Shown in pieces: positions 8,455 to 16,456 of a DNA stretch of 64,000 nucleotides; position 1 is the stretch's first letter, and the number at the start of each line of letters is the position of its first letter. The notes below the pieces were generated by a model. It did not search any database. It saw nothing but the letters and a program-made list of their open reading frames with translations, and was not told the DNA's origin. The translations under genes and the position numbers were made by a program. The DNA comes from PFJX01 sp963713085 (GTDB lineage: Bacteria; Pseudomonadota; Gammaproteobacteria; Burkholderiales; Thiobacillaceae), in NCBI GenBank assembly GCA_963713085.1, contig CAVQKQ010000002.1, forward strand, positions 1 to 64,000. The letters are read 5' to 3'.

Positions 8455-9698
8455 CAGATCAGCCCTTCAAATGGCTGCACTTCCACCATATCGCCGGCGG
8501 ACACGTTGTCGCCGCCCTCGGGCAGGATGATGAAGCAGTTGGCCTCCACCATGGAGCGCAGTACGCCGGAACCCTGGTTTCCCGACAGCCTCACCCGCCA
8601 CTGGCCGTCTTCCAGGAACAGCACGCCCCGGGGGAACTCGCGCCGGCCGGTGATCTTGCGGATCGGGTCGACGCAAGGCACCCGGAAGCTGGGCCGGGGC
8701 GGCAGGGGGTCCACGCCCTGGATCTTGACCAGGGCATCCAGGACGATCTGGTAGAAGCTCACCAGCACCGCCACCGGGTTTCCGGGCAACCCGAACAGCC
8801 AGGCCGTGCCCAGGCGGCCGAAGGCCATGGGCCGGCCGGGCTTGATGTCGATCTTCCAGAAACGCACCTCCCCCAGGCGGGCCATGATGTCCTTGACGAA
8901 ATCCGCTTCGCCCACCGAGACGCCGCCCGTGGTGATGATGGCGTCCGCCTGGGCGGCGGCCTCGGTGAAGGCCTGCTCCATGGCGGCCGGGTCGTCCCGT
9001 ACCACGCCCATGTCCAGGATCTCCACCCCCAGGCGGGTGAGCACGCCGTATAGGGTGTAGCGGTTGCTGTCGTAGACCTCGCCCGGTGCCAGGGGCCGGC
9101 CGATGGAGGCCAGCTCGTCGCCGGTGGAGAAGAAGGCGATGCGCGGACGCCGGCGCACGGCCACCTCGGCATAGCCCAAGGAGGCCATCAGCCCCAGTTC
9201 CGCAGGGCCGATCCGCTTGCCCGCAAGCAGGGCGGCCTTGCCCGCCGCCAGGTCCTCGCCGGCCCGGCGCACGTGCTGGCCGACCCGCTGGACGGCGGGA
9301 ACGATGACCGTGTCGCCATCGACCCGCGCCGCTTCCTGCACCACGATGGAATCCGCGCCCCGGGGCAGCACCGCGCCGGTCATCACCCTCACCGTCTGGC
9401 CTGCCCCTACCACGCCTGAAAAGGCGCCGCCGGCGTAGGCCGTGCCCACCACCGCCAGGCGGGTCTCGCCGCTGCTCAGGTCGGCGGCGCGCACCGCATA
9501 GCCGTCCATGGCCGAATTGTCGTGGGCCGGCACGTCGAAGGGCGCGACCACATCCCGCATCAGCACCCGGCCCAGGGCGGAACGGATCGGCACGCTCTCC
9601 CAGCCGGCGACTGGGGAGACGGCGTCGAGCAGAATTTCCCGCGCCCGGGCGACACTCAATGTGGTTTCGCTGCCGGCGCAGCCGGAGGGATCGGTCAT
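8454..9698 (-). CDS. moeA: Molybdopterin molybdenumtransferase MoeA (paralogue 2)
   Basis: The 414-residue protein shares the MoeA architecture but is clearly different from the copy at 6124. It has DNSAMDGYAVR near residue 61, VMTGAVLPRGADSIVVQEAAR, the canonical TTGGVSVGEADFV segment near 258-270, and GLPGNPVAVLVSFYQ. It uses the standard GGVSVG loop where the other copy has GGMSEG. It is co-transcribed with moeB (stop/start overlap) and follows tupA on the same strand after a 135-bp gap holding a repeat and a conserved AT-rich element. The position next to tungstate uptake favours a tungsten role, by inference. Confidence 0.94.
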   Translation of the reverse strand: MTDPSGCAGSETTLSVARAREILLDAVSPVAGWESVPIRSALGRVLMRDVVAPFDVPAHDNSAMDGYAVRAADLSSGETRLAVVGTAYAGGAFSGVVGAGQTVRVMTGAVLPRGADSIVVQEAARVDGDTVIVPAVQRVGQHVRRAGEDLAAGKAALLAGKRIGPAELGLMASLGYAEVAVRRRPRIAFFSTGDELASIGRPLAPGEVYDSNRYTLYGVLTRLGVEILDMGVVRDDPAAMEQAFTEAAAQADAIITTGGVSVGEADFVKDIMARLGEVRFWKIDIKPGRPMAFGRLGTAWLFGLPGNPVAVLVSFYQIVLDALVKIQGVDPLPPRPSFRVPCVDPIRKITGRREFPRGVLFLEDGQWRVRLSGNQGSGVLRSMVEANCFIILPEGGDNVSAGDMVEVQPFEGLI

Positions 9699-9730
9699 GA
9701 TTTGCCTCTTACATGAGTAGAGGAAATATT

Positions 9731-9791
9731 CCCTCTCCCCCAGCCCCTCCCCCGCAAGCGGGGGAGGGGTGCGCGGCAGCGCGGGAGAGGG
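9731..9791. repeat. 61-bp GC-rich palindromic repeat, copy between tupA and moeA2
   Basis: The sequence starts ccctctcccccagcccctcc and contains a perfect cccctcccccgc/gcgggggagggg stem. It recurs nearly unchanged in reverse orientation at 18830-18891 inside the aor operon. It looks like a REP-type dispersed intergenic palindrome. In transcripts of this strand it would fold into a strong hairpin after tupA and could limit read-through to moeA2. Confidence 0.85.
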
Positions 9792-9807
9792 CGCTTTTCA
9801 GTTGAAA

Positions 9808-9825
9808 TCGTATATTTGTTTGCTC
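9808..9825. promoter_or_regulatory. AT-rich candidate operator shared with the aor upstream region
   Basis: The segment tcgtatatttgtttgctc lies between tupA and moeA2. Its core tatatttgttt occurs again, followed likewise by a ctc, at 21341-21351 upstream of aorA. Both sites stand out as AT-rich in GC-rich surroundings and both lie before molybdenum/tungsten genes read leftwards. This suggests a metal-responsive site, but it does not clearly match the ModE palindrome I know. Confidence 0.35.
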
Positions 9826-9833
9826 AAAGCAGA

Positions 9834-10658
9834 TCAATGTTTCGCGTCCGGGAAGAACAGCTGTTCGCCGTTGATCTTGTAGCCGGCGATGGCGGCCTGG
9901 CCTTCCGGACCGGTGAGCCAGTCGATGAACTGCATGCCCAGTTCTTTTTTGACGTGTGGGTGCAACGCCGGGTTCACCAGCATCACGCCGTAGGGATTGA
10001 ACATGCGTCGATCGCCGGCATACACGATTTCCAGGTCCTGGCGGTTCTTGAACGACAGCCAGGTACCCCGATCGGACAGGGTGTAGGCGTTCAACGCGGC
10101 GGACATGTTGAGGGTGGGGCCCATGCCGGAGCCGGCCTCCTTGTAGCCGCTGGACGCCTTGGGATCGACGCCGGCGGCCTTCCAGAAGCGCAGCTCAGCC
10201 GCGTTGGTGCCGCTGCGGTCGCCCCGGGAGACGAAGGGCGCGCCGCTGCCCGCGATGCGCTTGAAGGCATCGACGGCATCGCTGGCATTCTTGACCCCGG
10301 CCGGATCGGACTTCGGTCCGACCAGGACGAAATCGTTGTACATCACGTCCCGCCGCCCCACGCCGTAGCCCTCGGTGATGAACTTGTCCTCGGCGACGCG
10401 GTCGTGCACCAGCAGCACGTCGGCATCGCCGCGCCGGCCGGTGTCAAGTGCCTGGCCCGTGCCCTGGGCCACCACCTTCACCACTATTCCGGTCTTGGCG
10501 GTGAACTTGGGCAGGAGGAAGCCGAACAAGCCGGAATGCTCGGTGGAGGTGGTGGAGGCCAGAATGAACGAGTCGTCCGCATGCGCGGCGCCCGCCAGCG
10601 CGACCAAACCCAGTCCGAGGATCATTCGTCGAAAGAGGGAGGAAAAGTATGACGCCAT
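9834..10658 (-). CDS. tupA: Tungstate ABC transporter, periplasmic substrate-binding protein
   Basis: TupA binds tungstate with high affinity in the periplasm and delivers it to TupB/TupC. The 274-residue product has a signal peptide ending AGAAHA-DDS and the oxyanion-binding motifs STTSTEHSG near residues 35-43 and SRGDRSGTN. These are typical of TupA rather than ModA. The ATG at 10658 has a clear AAGGAG site 7 nt upstream, although it lies within the 3' end of tupC. An internal ATG at 10625 makes an ATGA overlap with the tupC stop but lacks a ribosome site and would remove the Arg-Arg n-region. Confidence 0.92.
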   Translation of the reverse strand: MASYFSSLFRRMILGLGLVALAGAAHADDSFILASTTSTEHSGLFGFLLPKFTAKTGIVVKVVAQGTGQALDTGRRGDADVLLVHDRVAEDKFITEGYGVGRRDVMYNDFVLVGPKSDPAGVKNASDAVDAFKRIAGSGAPFVSRGDRSGTNAAELRFWKAAGVDPKASSGYKEAGSGMGPTLNMSAALNAYTLSDRGTWLSFKNRQDLEIVYAGDRRMFNPYGVMLVNPALHPHVKKELGMQFIDWLTGPEGQAAIAGYKINGEQLFFPDAKH

Positions 10659-11353
10659 GGCAGTTCTCCTTGCATGAAAAGCCGGGCCTCGCGGGATTGG
10701 GGCCGGGAAAAGAAGCGGGCCGAGGGCGTGTGTTCCCGCACCCGTCCCGCATCGATGAAAACGATGTCATCGGATATTCGCATGGCCTGGCCCAGGTTGT
10801 GGGTGGTCATGACGATCTTGGCGCCGTCGGTGCGGATCTCGCGCACGATCCGTTCCACCGCCTCTGTGGCGGTCGGGTCCAGGGCGGCGGTGGGCTCGTC
10901 CAGCAGCAGCAGGCGAGGACGCACCGCCCAGGCCCGAGCAAGTGCCAGGCGTTGGCGCTCGCCGCCGGACAGCAGGCGGGCGGGGTCTGGGGCCCGGTGG
11001 GCCAGCCCCACCCGCGCCAGCATCTCGTCCACTCGCTGCCGGCACTCGTTTCTGGACAGCTTCATGGGCTTGAGGCCCAGGGCCGCGTTGTCGGCCACCG
11101 AGGTGCGCAACAGCATGGGCTGCTGGAACACCATGGCGATGCGTCCCGCCGGCGCGCCGCCGCCGTTCCAGGCGATGTGGCCGCCATCCGGCCGCTCCAG
11201 GCCGGCAAGCATGCGCATCAGCACGCTCTTGCCGGCGCCGTTGGGGCCCAGGATCACCGAGATGCCCTCGCCGCCCAGGGTCAAGTCGACCCCCGCCAGC
11301 ACCGGCCGGCCGTTGGGGGTGAAGCGCAACTGTTCGACGTGGATGGGGAACAT
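10622..11353 (-). CDS. tupC: Tungstate ABC transporter, ATP-binding protein
   Basis: The 243-residue ABC ATPase powers tungstate import through TupB. It has Walker A GPNGAGKS (residues 36-43), the Q-loop in VFQQPML, the signature LLSGGERQRLALAR, Walker B LLLLDEPTAALDP and the switch His in MTTHNLGQA. The ATG at 11353 lies 2 bp after the tupB stop, and its 3' end overlaps tupA by 37 bp. It has no C-terminal TOBE domain of the ModC type, which agrees with a Tup rather than a Mod system. The much longer open frame extending upstream overlaps tupB and is not real. Confidence 0.93.
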   Translation of the reverse strand: MFPIHVEQLRFTPNGRPVLAGVDLTLGGEGISVILGPNGAGKSVLMRMLAGLERPDGGHIAWNGGGAPAGRIAMVFQQPMLLRTSVADNAALGLKPMKLSRNECRQRVDEMLARVGLAHRAPDPARLLSGGERQRLALARAWAVRPRLLLLDEPTAALDPTATEAVERIVREIRTDGAKIVMTTHNLGQAMRISDDIVFIDAGRVREHTPSARFFSRPQSREARLFMQGELPWRHTFPPSFDE

Positions 11354-11355
11354 GG

Positions 11356-12057
11356 TTAGCCGTAACTCCGCATGGCCCATTGCCGCAGACCGTAGGCCAG
11401 GGCGTTGAGTCCCAGTTCCAGGGCGATCAGTACCAGGCCGAGGGCGATGGACAGGGGCAGGTCGCCCTTGGCGGTTTCCAGGGCGATGGCGGTGGTCATG
11501 ACGCGGGTAAAGCCCTCGATGTTGCCGCCCACCACCATCACCGCGCCCACCTCCGAAATTGCCCGGCCCAGGCCGGCCAGCACCGCCACCACCAGGGAGT
11601 AGCGGCAGTCGAACAGCAGGGTCGCCACGCTCTGCCGGCGCGAGAAGCCGTAAGAGGCGAATTCGACGGCGTAGTCCCGCCAGGCGTCCGCCACGATCTG
11701 GCGCGCCAGGGCGGCGATCAGGGGCGTCACCAGCAGGGTCTGGGCGAGGATCATGGCGCCGGGCGAGAACAGCAGGCCCAGGCTGCCAAAGGGGCCGGAA
11801 CGGGACAGGAAGAGATAGACGATGACGCCCAGCACCACCGAAGGCATGCCCATCATGCCGTTGAGCACCACGGTGACGCCAGCGCGGCCGGGGAAGCGGG
11901 CCACCGCCACCCAGGCCCCGAGCGGCAGGCCGAGCAGGGTGCCCAGCAGTACCGCCGAGAGGCTCACTTCCAGGGACAGCCAGACGATGGCCAGCACCTC
12001 GGCGTCGAGGTGGAAGAGTAGAGCGAAAGCCTGTTGGAGTGTCGCGAGCATCGGCAT
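11356..12057 (-). CDS. tupB: Tungstate ABC transporter, permease
   Basis: The 233-residue inner-membrane permease has about five to six hydrophobic segments and the ABC coupling loop YGFSRRQSVATLLF, followed by GRAISEVGAVMVVGGNI, a strongly conserved stretch of this permease family. It is the first gene of tupB-tupC-tupA on this strand. The ATG at 12057 is taken as the start, with a second Met two codons on. Upstream lies 388 bp without a gene, where the promoter must be. I see no clear ModE-type palindrome there. Confidence 0.92.
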   Translation of the reverse strand: MPMLATLQQAFALLFHLDAEVLAIVWLSLEVSLSAVLLGTLLGLPLGAWVAVARFPGRAGVTVVLNGMMGMPSVVLGVIVYLFLSRSGPFGSLGLLFSPGAMILAQTLLVTPLIAALARQIVADAWRDYAVEFASYGFSRRQSVATLLFDCRYSLVVAVLAGLGRAISEVGAVMVVGGNIEGFTRVMTTAIALETAKGDLPLSIALGLVLIALELGLNALAYGLRQWAMRSYG

Positions 12058-12445
12058 GCAAGACTATACGTGGACCCCCGTCTTGGCGAGTTGCCGGACC
12101 CGATTGGCAGAAGCCCGATTCGATCTGGTACGGGTGGTCAGATGGAATCCAGTCCCCGTAGCCCGGATTGGACCCGTTGCGGACGCTGGGCCGCCTGGGC
12201 CCAAGCTTCAGGTGTTCGACCTGAACGGTCATAGCTTGCAGGCGGCTCAGGCGGCAGGTATAGAACCTCAACCGGCCCTTGACCTGGAACTTAGGCTGAA
12301 CAGCGGCTTCCTTCTTGCTGAATGCCGCCTCTTTTCGGTCATTCAATTTTCGGTCATTCAATTTCTGACTCAACTTGAAATTGGATGTGACGCCAAGCCC
12401 GAACTTTTACAAGTGGACCATCAACACATCAATAGCTGACAAGTA
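12058..12445. other. Non-coding stretch upstream of tupB
   Basis: I see no gene in this 388 bp. It must hold the tupB promoter and the 3' end of the leftward accessory transcript. It contains GC-rich sequence of a common intergenic-repeat style (gtagcccggattgg near 12160) and a perfect 15-bp tandem repeat at 12332-12361. A leftward frame stays open here, but its residues look unlike a protein. Confidence 0.5.
12332..12361. repeat. Perfect 15-bp tandem duplication
   Basis: The unit ttttcggtcattcaa occurs twice head to tail, at 12332-12346 and 12347-12361, about 85 bp downstream of the ubiquitin-like gene. Two copies are too few to call a variable-number repeat. Confidence 0.9.
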
Positions 12446-12724
12446 CTACCCCCCGCTCAGTGCTTGGAATATGTAGAGCGTCGCATTCTCAGGCACGTGA
12501 TCAGAGAGAGTCTTTCGATCGATCACGATGGTGTCGTTGAGGCTAAGGCTGACATGCCGGCGCAGTGCTCCACGCTCGTCGAGCACGTAATCGGAGAATC
12601 CTGGGGCTAGCTCGTCAACCGCGCGCAGGATTTCTGCTACCGAGCCGGCCGGCACGCATATCGTGCGGTTCTCGAGCGCCGGAAAGAAACGGTACAGATG
12701 CTGGGTAATCTTCACCGTAGGCAT
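12446..12724 (-). CDS. Ubiquitin-like MoaD/ThiS-family protein paired with a beta-propeller gene
   Basis: The 92-residue product has the beta-grasp pattern of MoaD/ThiS proteins and ends in LSGG, the diglycine tail that E1-like enzymes adenylate. MPTVKITQHLYRF begins strand one, VPAGSVAEILRAVDE matches the helix, and the LNDTIVIDRKT segment precedes the tail. The ATG at 12724 lies 5 bp after the stop of the propeller gene, so the two form a transcription unit. It could donate sulfur, or be conjugated to another protein. A specific role in molybdopterin synthesis is not shown. MoeB in this window is one possible activator. Confidence 0.8.
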   Translation of the reverse strand: MPTVKITQHLYRFFPALENRTICVPAGSVAEILRAVDELAPGFSDYVLDERGALRRHVSLSLNDTIVIDRKTLSDHVPENATLYIFQALSGG

Positions 12725-12729
12725 ATCGC

Positions 12730-13914
12730 TCAGCCGAACCGAACAGAATACACCGGTGGGAAGTTGTGGCCCAGGCATTGCCAGGTTTCGCCGCGGTCTT
12801 CGGAGAGGTAGACGTTCCCGGTCGTGCTTCCGAAACACAGGCTATCGCCGGACACATCGAGGCCATGCCGTAGCACTATGTCGTAGGTGTTCTCCTGTGG
12901 CAGACCGCTGTGGAAGGATTTCCATGACTGCCCGCCGTCCGTGGTCCGCGCGACGCACAAACCGCCGCCGATGGCCATGCGCTCCATGTCCGCACGTGCT
13001 GGAACGACCCATGCGGTACCGCCGTCATGTGCGTCGACAGCGATGGGAAAACCGAAATGCACACCGGCTTCGGGCATGCTGACCTTTTTCCATTGCAGCC
13101 CACCGTCACCGCTATAAAACACACCGCAGTGGTTCTGCTGCCAGATCTGCTCCGGCTGCGCCGGACATCCGACCACGAAATGCGGATCATGCCCCCATTC
13201 CGCTTCCGGATCCGGCATGTAATCGTTCAACATGCCGTGATTGCGTCCCGTCCAGGATTGGCCTCCATCGGTGGTCTCCAGCACGCCGGCGGAGGACACC
13301 GCGACGTGTATATGCAGCGGATCGTGCGGGTCGATGACGATTGAATGGATGCCGGGTTCGAACACACCATAGTCAATGCTGGCGGGCGTACCACCCCACC
13401 GATTCTCACTAGTCGCCTCGCCAGCGAACAGATTGCCGCCCCGGCTTTCATGGTTCCAAAGTGGTCGGTTGAGTTCCCAGTTGTCTCCGCCATCATTGCT
13501 GACGAACAAGCCGCCTGGGATGGTGCCGGCATACAACCTGCCGGGTTGCTCGGCCGTGCCGAATGCAATGTTCCAGATCTTGAAAACGGTCGCGTCCTTG
13601 TACTCGGGCTGTCCTACGGGGGCCGAAGGGTCGAAATCCGGCGTCGGCAGGTACTTGACGATGTAGCGCGCGCCGTCCGGGTATTTCAAGGTCAGCACGT
13701 CCTCCCAAGTCTTGCCGCCGTCGCGTGAACGTGACAACTTTGGACCCCAGTGACCGTGATCCAGGGAAGACCACAAGGTACCATCTCGCGGGTCGCGTGC
13801 CGCGTAGCACACGGGTATGCCCGCATGCTCGATGGGTCGAGGTATCAAGGTGGAATTTGGACGGTCAATAATTACGGTACCCTTGCGCGTACCGAGCAGA
13901 ATCATGTTTGACAT
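12730..13914 (-). CDS. BNR/sortilin-type beta-propeller protein (sialidase-like fold)
   Basis: The 394-residue protein carries repeated Asp-box motifs (S-x-D-x-G-x-T/S-W): SRDGGKTWED, SNDGGDNWEL, TTDGGQSWTG, SGDGGLQWKK, TTDGGQSWKS and SEDRGETWQC. They point to a six- or seven-bladed propeller like those of sialidases and Vps10/sortilin. There is no signal peptide, so it is probably cytoplasmic, unlike true sialidases. The start at 13914 is chosen because AAGGA lies 7 nt upstream; an in-frame extension to 13953 lacks this. It is the first gene of a pair with the ubiquitin-like gene. Substrate and activity are unknown. Confidence 0.8.
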   Translation of the reverse strand: MSNMILLGTRKGTVIIDRPNSTLIPRPIEHAGIPVCYAARDPRDGTLWSSLDHGHWGPKLSRSRDGGKTWEDVLTLKYPDGARYIVKYLPTPDFDPSAPVGQPEYKDATVFKIWNIAFGTAEQPGRLYAGTIPGGLFVSNDGGDNWELNRPLWNHESRGGNLFAGEATSENRWGGTPASIDYGVFEPGIHSIVIDPHDPLHIHVAVSSAGVLETTDGGQSWTGRNHGMLNDYMPDPEAEWGHDPHFVVGCPAQPEQIWQQNHCGVFYSGDGGLQWKKVSMPEAGVHFGFPIAVDAHDGGTAWVVPARADMERMAIGGGLCVARTTDGGQSWKSFHSGLPQENTYDIVLRHGLDVSGDSLCFGSTTGNVYLSEDRGETWQCLGHNFPPVYSVRFG

Positions 13915-14465
13915 AGATTTGTCCTTGGACAAGTTTACGCTGCGTGCCTGCACCTACTACTCACATCCGATTACCGCGTTGCTACCCCTTCGAATCAGCG
14001 TAGTCGGATGGTCGAATGTATTCAATGAGCTCAATTCCGATGGGCAGCATTCGCCGAGGTATGGAGGTTCTGCCTACCCGCGCCAATGTCTGCGACTGGT
14101 CAGTGCTGCCTTTGGGGTAGGCGCCGAAAAGCGGCCATCGAACTTCGAATGGATTATTCCACCGGCAGCTAAGAACCAAGAGCGGACATTTGCGATGTTG
14201 GAGTCGACTTCCGTTGTTCGGCCATTGCGGACCGTGAGGTTGGCTCAGGTCGATGGCCGGTGTCGTGCAGGTTGCCGACCTTGGCGCTGCAATCAGGCTG
14301 AAGGTCTCCTTACGTGGGCTGCATCGGTCCGGACCCGCCTCTTTGCAGCCACTAGCGGCTAAACTTTCACAGGGTATGCCACCATTGGTTTCGTATGGCT
14401 CTCCCATCGCCTTGACTGATAACCGTACGGGATCGAGCCACTAAATGAAAAGGGAGACCATTTCC
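13915..14465. other. Non-coding stretch with repeat sequences
   Basis: No convincing gene is present in 551 bp. It contains the left copy of the 126-bp inverted repeat (14216-14341) and a 14-mer, gctgcctttggggt, at 14105-14118 that recurs at 15611-15624. The sequence has the look of decayed cassette or repeat DNA. The open frames on both strands have no protein-like character. Confidence 0.55.
14216..14341. repeat. 126-bp inverted repeat, left copy
   Basis: Starts gttcggccattgcggaccgt and ends ggtccggacccgcctc. It matches the reverse complement of 16626-16751 over its full 126 bp with about 13 mismatches by eye. The first 65 bp are almost identical. Together the two copies bracket about 2.3 kb with three small genes. 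Confidence 0.9.
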
Positions 14466-15179
14466 ATGATTAGTAAAGCTATGTTCATGCTCTTGGGGCT
14501 GATAGTTTCATTTGGCACATCAGCCGACCAATGGACTGTTAAGACAACGACAGACTCGATGACTGATGAAGTCAAGGCTAAAGCCACCGTGACCAATAGC
14601 AATGGCTACACACTCTCAGTGTATCGCGCCAGAGTCAACATAGCGGACAAGGGGTCAGTCTGGGTAAATTTCTTGTTACCTGATGAGTCATTAGATGTGC
14701 TGAGCGGTTCGAAATCCATCATGTACCGAATTGATAAGAACCCGCCACAGACCGTCGATGTATCTAACCGCCTGAGGAGCCTTGGAATCGTTGATGCCGA
14801 GGTTGAGCCAAAGTGGATCAACTTCCTAATCTGGCACGGCCAAGACAGGGATGGCCGCAACGATGCCATTAATGGATTGATGCGGGGAAATTCCATTGTC
14901 ATCAGATATAGCCTGTTTACCGGTGGTTATAAGGAAACCTCTTTCCAGCTATCCAATGCGGGATCAGGTGCAGCTATAGCGTCAGCGTTGGGTATTGGCG
15001 AAACGGTCGACCCGGAAACAGAGCAGGCGATACGGGAGGTCCATGATGCAGGCGTCATGGATCTAAAGGTGTGCCCAAAAGCATTGTCGGCTCGATTGAA
15101 GTGTTCCCAGAAGGTATCAGGCTGTATGAAGTCAGCAGAGAATGACATTTCTCACTACCGAGAATGCATGAATCAATAA
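14466..15179 (+). CDS. Secreted protein of unknown function
   Basis: The 237-residue product starts with a signal peptide (MISKAMFMLLGLIVSFGTSA-DQW). Its next segment WTVKTTTDSMTDEVKAKATV resembles the N-terminal part of small proteobacterial secreted proteins with a W-x(n)-DPMTD motif, such as T6SS-associated TagO/VasI, but the likeness is limited. Four Cys in the last 50 residues (VCPKALSARLKCSQKVSGC and ECMNQ) suggest disulfides. The ATG at 14466 is favoured over the one at 14445 because GGGAGA precedes it at a proper distance. Base composition is visibly lower in GC than the neighbours, a sign of transfer. Confidence 0.7.
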   Translation: MISKAMFMLLGLIVSFGTSADQWTVKTTTDSMTDEVKAKATVTNSNGYTLSVYRARVNIADKGSVWVNFLLPDESLDVLSGSKSIMYRIDKNPPQTVDVSNRLRSLGIVDAEVEPKWINFLIWHGQDRDGRNDAINGLMRGNSIVIRYSLFTGGYKETSFQLSNAGSGAAIASALGIGETVDPETEQAIREVHDAGVMDLKVCPKALSARLKCSQKVSGCMKSAENDISHYRECMNQ

Positions 15180-15207
15180 TGGTCTTGCGTACTTCTCAGA
15201 AAAGAAG

Positions 15208-15525
15208 ATGAAACTACTCGTGTCGGTCACATTGACCATTCTTTGCGGCATGTCATGTGCTTGGGCGGGGTCGGTTTCTATCGGCGCAGCACCGAAAGGG
15301 GATGCCAAGAAGATTGCAACGAAGATCATCAAATACAATTTCCCAAGCAAATGTCATTTGGTTACGTCTGCAATTCGTCTTGGTGATGGGTCAATCAGGG
15401 CAACATGCGATGGCACAGACTACCGAGTGTTCACTGTCTATAACGCCTCTGAAGGGAAGATGACGGAGGTGGCCCTGAACTGTACTGTCGCAAAACAACT
15501 ATTAAACATTGACTGCTATCGATAG
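15208..15525 (+). CDS. Small secreted protein of unknown function
   Basis: The 105-residue product begins with a signal peptide (MKLLVSVTLTILCGMSCAWA-GSV). The mature part, about 85 residues, contains Cys in KCHL, ATCDG, LNCTV and IDCYR, which could form two disulfides. It lies 28 bp after the larger secreted protein on the same strand, so the two probably form one transcript. The family is not recognised. GC content is low, as in its neighbour. Confidence 0.65.
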   Translation: MKLLVSVTLTILCGMSCAWAGSVSIGAAPKGDAKKIATKIIKYNFPSKCHLVTSAIRLGDGSIRATCDGTDYRVFTVYNASEGKMTEVALNCTVAKQLLNIDCYR

Positions 15526-15895
15526 ACAGAGATTTGGAAACAGGAGGATTTTTCATTCCTGTCCTCACCCACGATAGTGAGTGCCACCGACCGACCGCAT
15601 TAGGTTCCGGGCTGCCTTTGGGGTCAGTGCCGGAAAGCCGACCTTGCCGACCCGAACATATTCCTCAGCGTCGGCTTTCGGAGAGAACGGGGAATCTCGG
15701 CTCCCGGCCAGAATCTGCCCTTCGCAGAACCGGAATCCCCGTCATTGGAGTGGCGGCAAATCTCCGAAACCTGCCCGCCGGCCCACTCCTAAAAATCGCC
15801 TTTGGCTCTCGTTCGCCTGAAGGCGATGAACGGACCCGACCACTCAATGTAAAATGTGTGTAACCGCATCTCATTCTTATGAGGAGGGGACGATC
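15526..15895. other. Non-coding stretch between secreted-protein and cupin genes
   Basis: No gene is visible in 370 bp. It holds the second copy of gctgcctttggggt (15611-15624), followed by cagtgccggaaagccgacc, similar to the sequence after the copy at 14105. Several GC-rich inverted segments occur (for example gaacggggaatctcgg). It probably contains the promoter of the cupin gene. Confidence 0.5.
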
Positions 15896-16456
15896 ATGTT
15901 CGACAAGGACCGCTTCATCGAAGACTGCATAAAGGCCGTAGCCGAAAGCCCGCAGGCTGTGCGCGATGTGGTGGCGGAAGCTGTTGCCGATGGTAGTGGA
16001 ATTTTTGCCAGGCTTGGCGAACCGGAACACGCTGGTCTCTCACCTCTCTATACCTCGCCAGAAGTTACAGTCATCAATTTCGTCTGGGCGCCGTGCATGA
16101 GCCTCATGCCCCACAATCACCGGATGTTCTCAGCGGTGGGTATCTATGCGGGACGTGAAGACAATGTCTTTTGGCGGCGGACGGCTTCGGGCATCGAAGC
16201 AACGACAGCTAGGTCTATTGGAGTGGGCGACGTCGCCTTGCTCGACCGAGAGGCGATCCATTCTGTGCTGAATCCGATCGACAAAATGACGTGCGCCATC
16301 CACGTCTATGGCGGCGACTTCTTCCATCCGACCGAGCCCCGCAGTCAGTGGGATCACGAGACCCTAGCCGAACAGCCGTGGGATGTCGACAAGGTGAAGC
16401 TTCTGTTCCGCGAGGCGGAGACACGGTTCAACGCCGTGCAACCACGCCGCGCTTAG
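15896..16456 (+). CDS. Cupin-fold predicted metal-dependent enzyme (cysteine-dioxygenase-like)
   Basis: The 186-residue protein fits the double-stranded beta-helix family related to cysteine and mercaptopropionate dioxygenases. The likely metal-binding segment is MPHNHRMFSAVGIYAGRED (about residues 70-88), where two His precede a Gly-rich turn. A third His candidate lies in CAIHVYGGDFFHPTE. The start ATG at 15896 has a strong GAGGAGGGG site. Its substrate cannot be read from the sequence. It is the last gene inside the inverted-repeat-bounded segment. Confidence 0.72.
   Translation: MFDKDRFIEDCIKAVAESPQAVRDVVAEAVADGSGIFARLGEPEHAGLSPLYTSPEVTVINFVWAPCMSLMPHNHRMFSAVGIYAGREDNVFWRRTASGIEATTARSIGVGDVALLDREAIHSVLNPIDKMTCAIHVYGGDFFHPTEPRSQWDHETLAEQPWDVDKVKLLFREAETRFNAVQPRRA

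Noticed and set aside
10623..10625. Internal ATG as start of tupA, in an ATGA overlap with the tupC stop
   Set aside because: No ribosome site before it, while the ATG at 10658 has AAGGAG at good distance and gives a proper signal peptide.
10622..12373. One long leftward frame covering tupC, tupB and the upstream region
   Set aside because: Only the part up to 11353 matches an ABC ATPase; the rest is out of frame with tupB and has Arg/Pro/Gly-rich shadow sequence.
12190..12373. Leftward peptide with tandem KLNDR units upstream of tupB
   Set aside because: It arises from the 15-bp tandem repeat; no ribosome site and no protein-like pattern further on.
13982..14407. Open frames in the region with the left inverted repeat
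   Set aside because: They follow the repeat sequence, which also gives frames at the other copy; no start signal or family resemblance.
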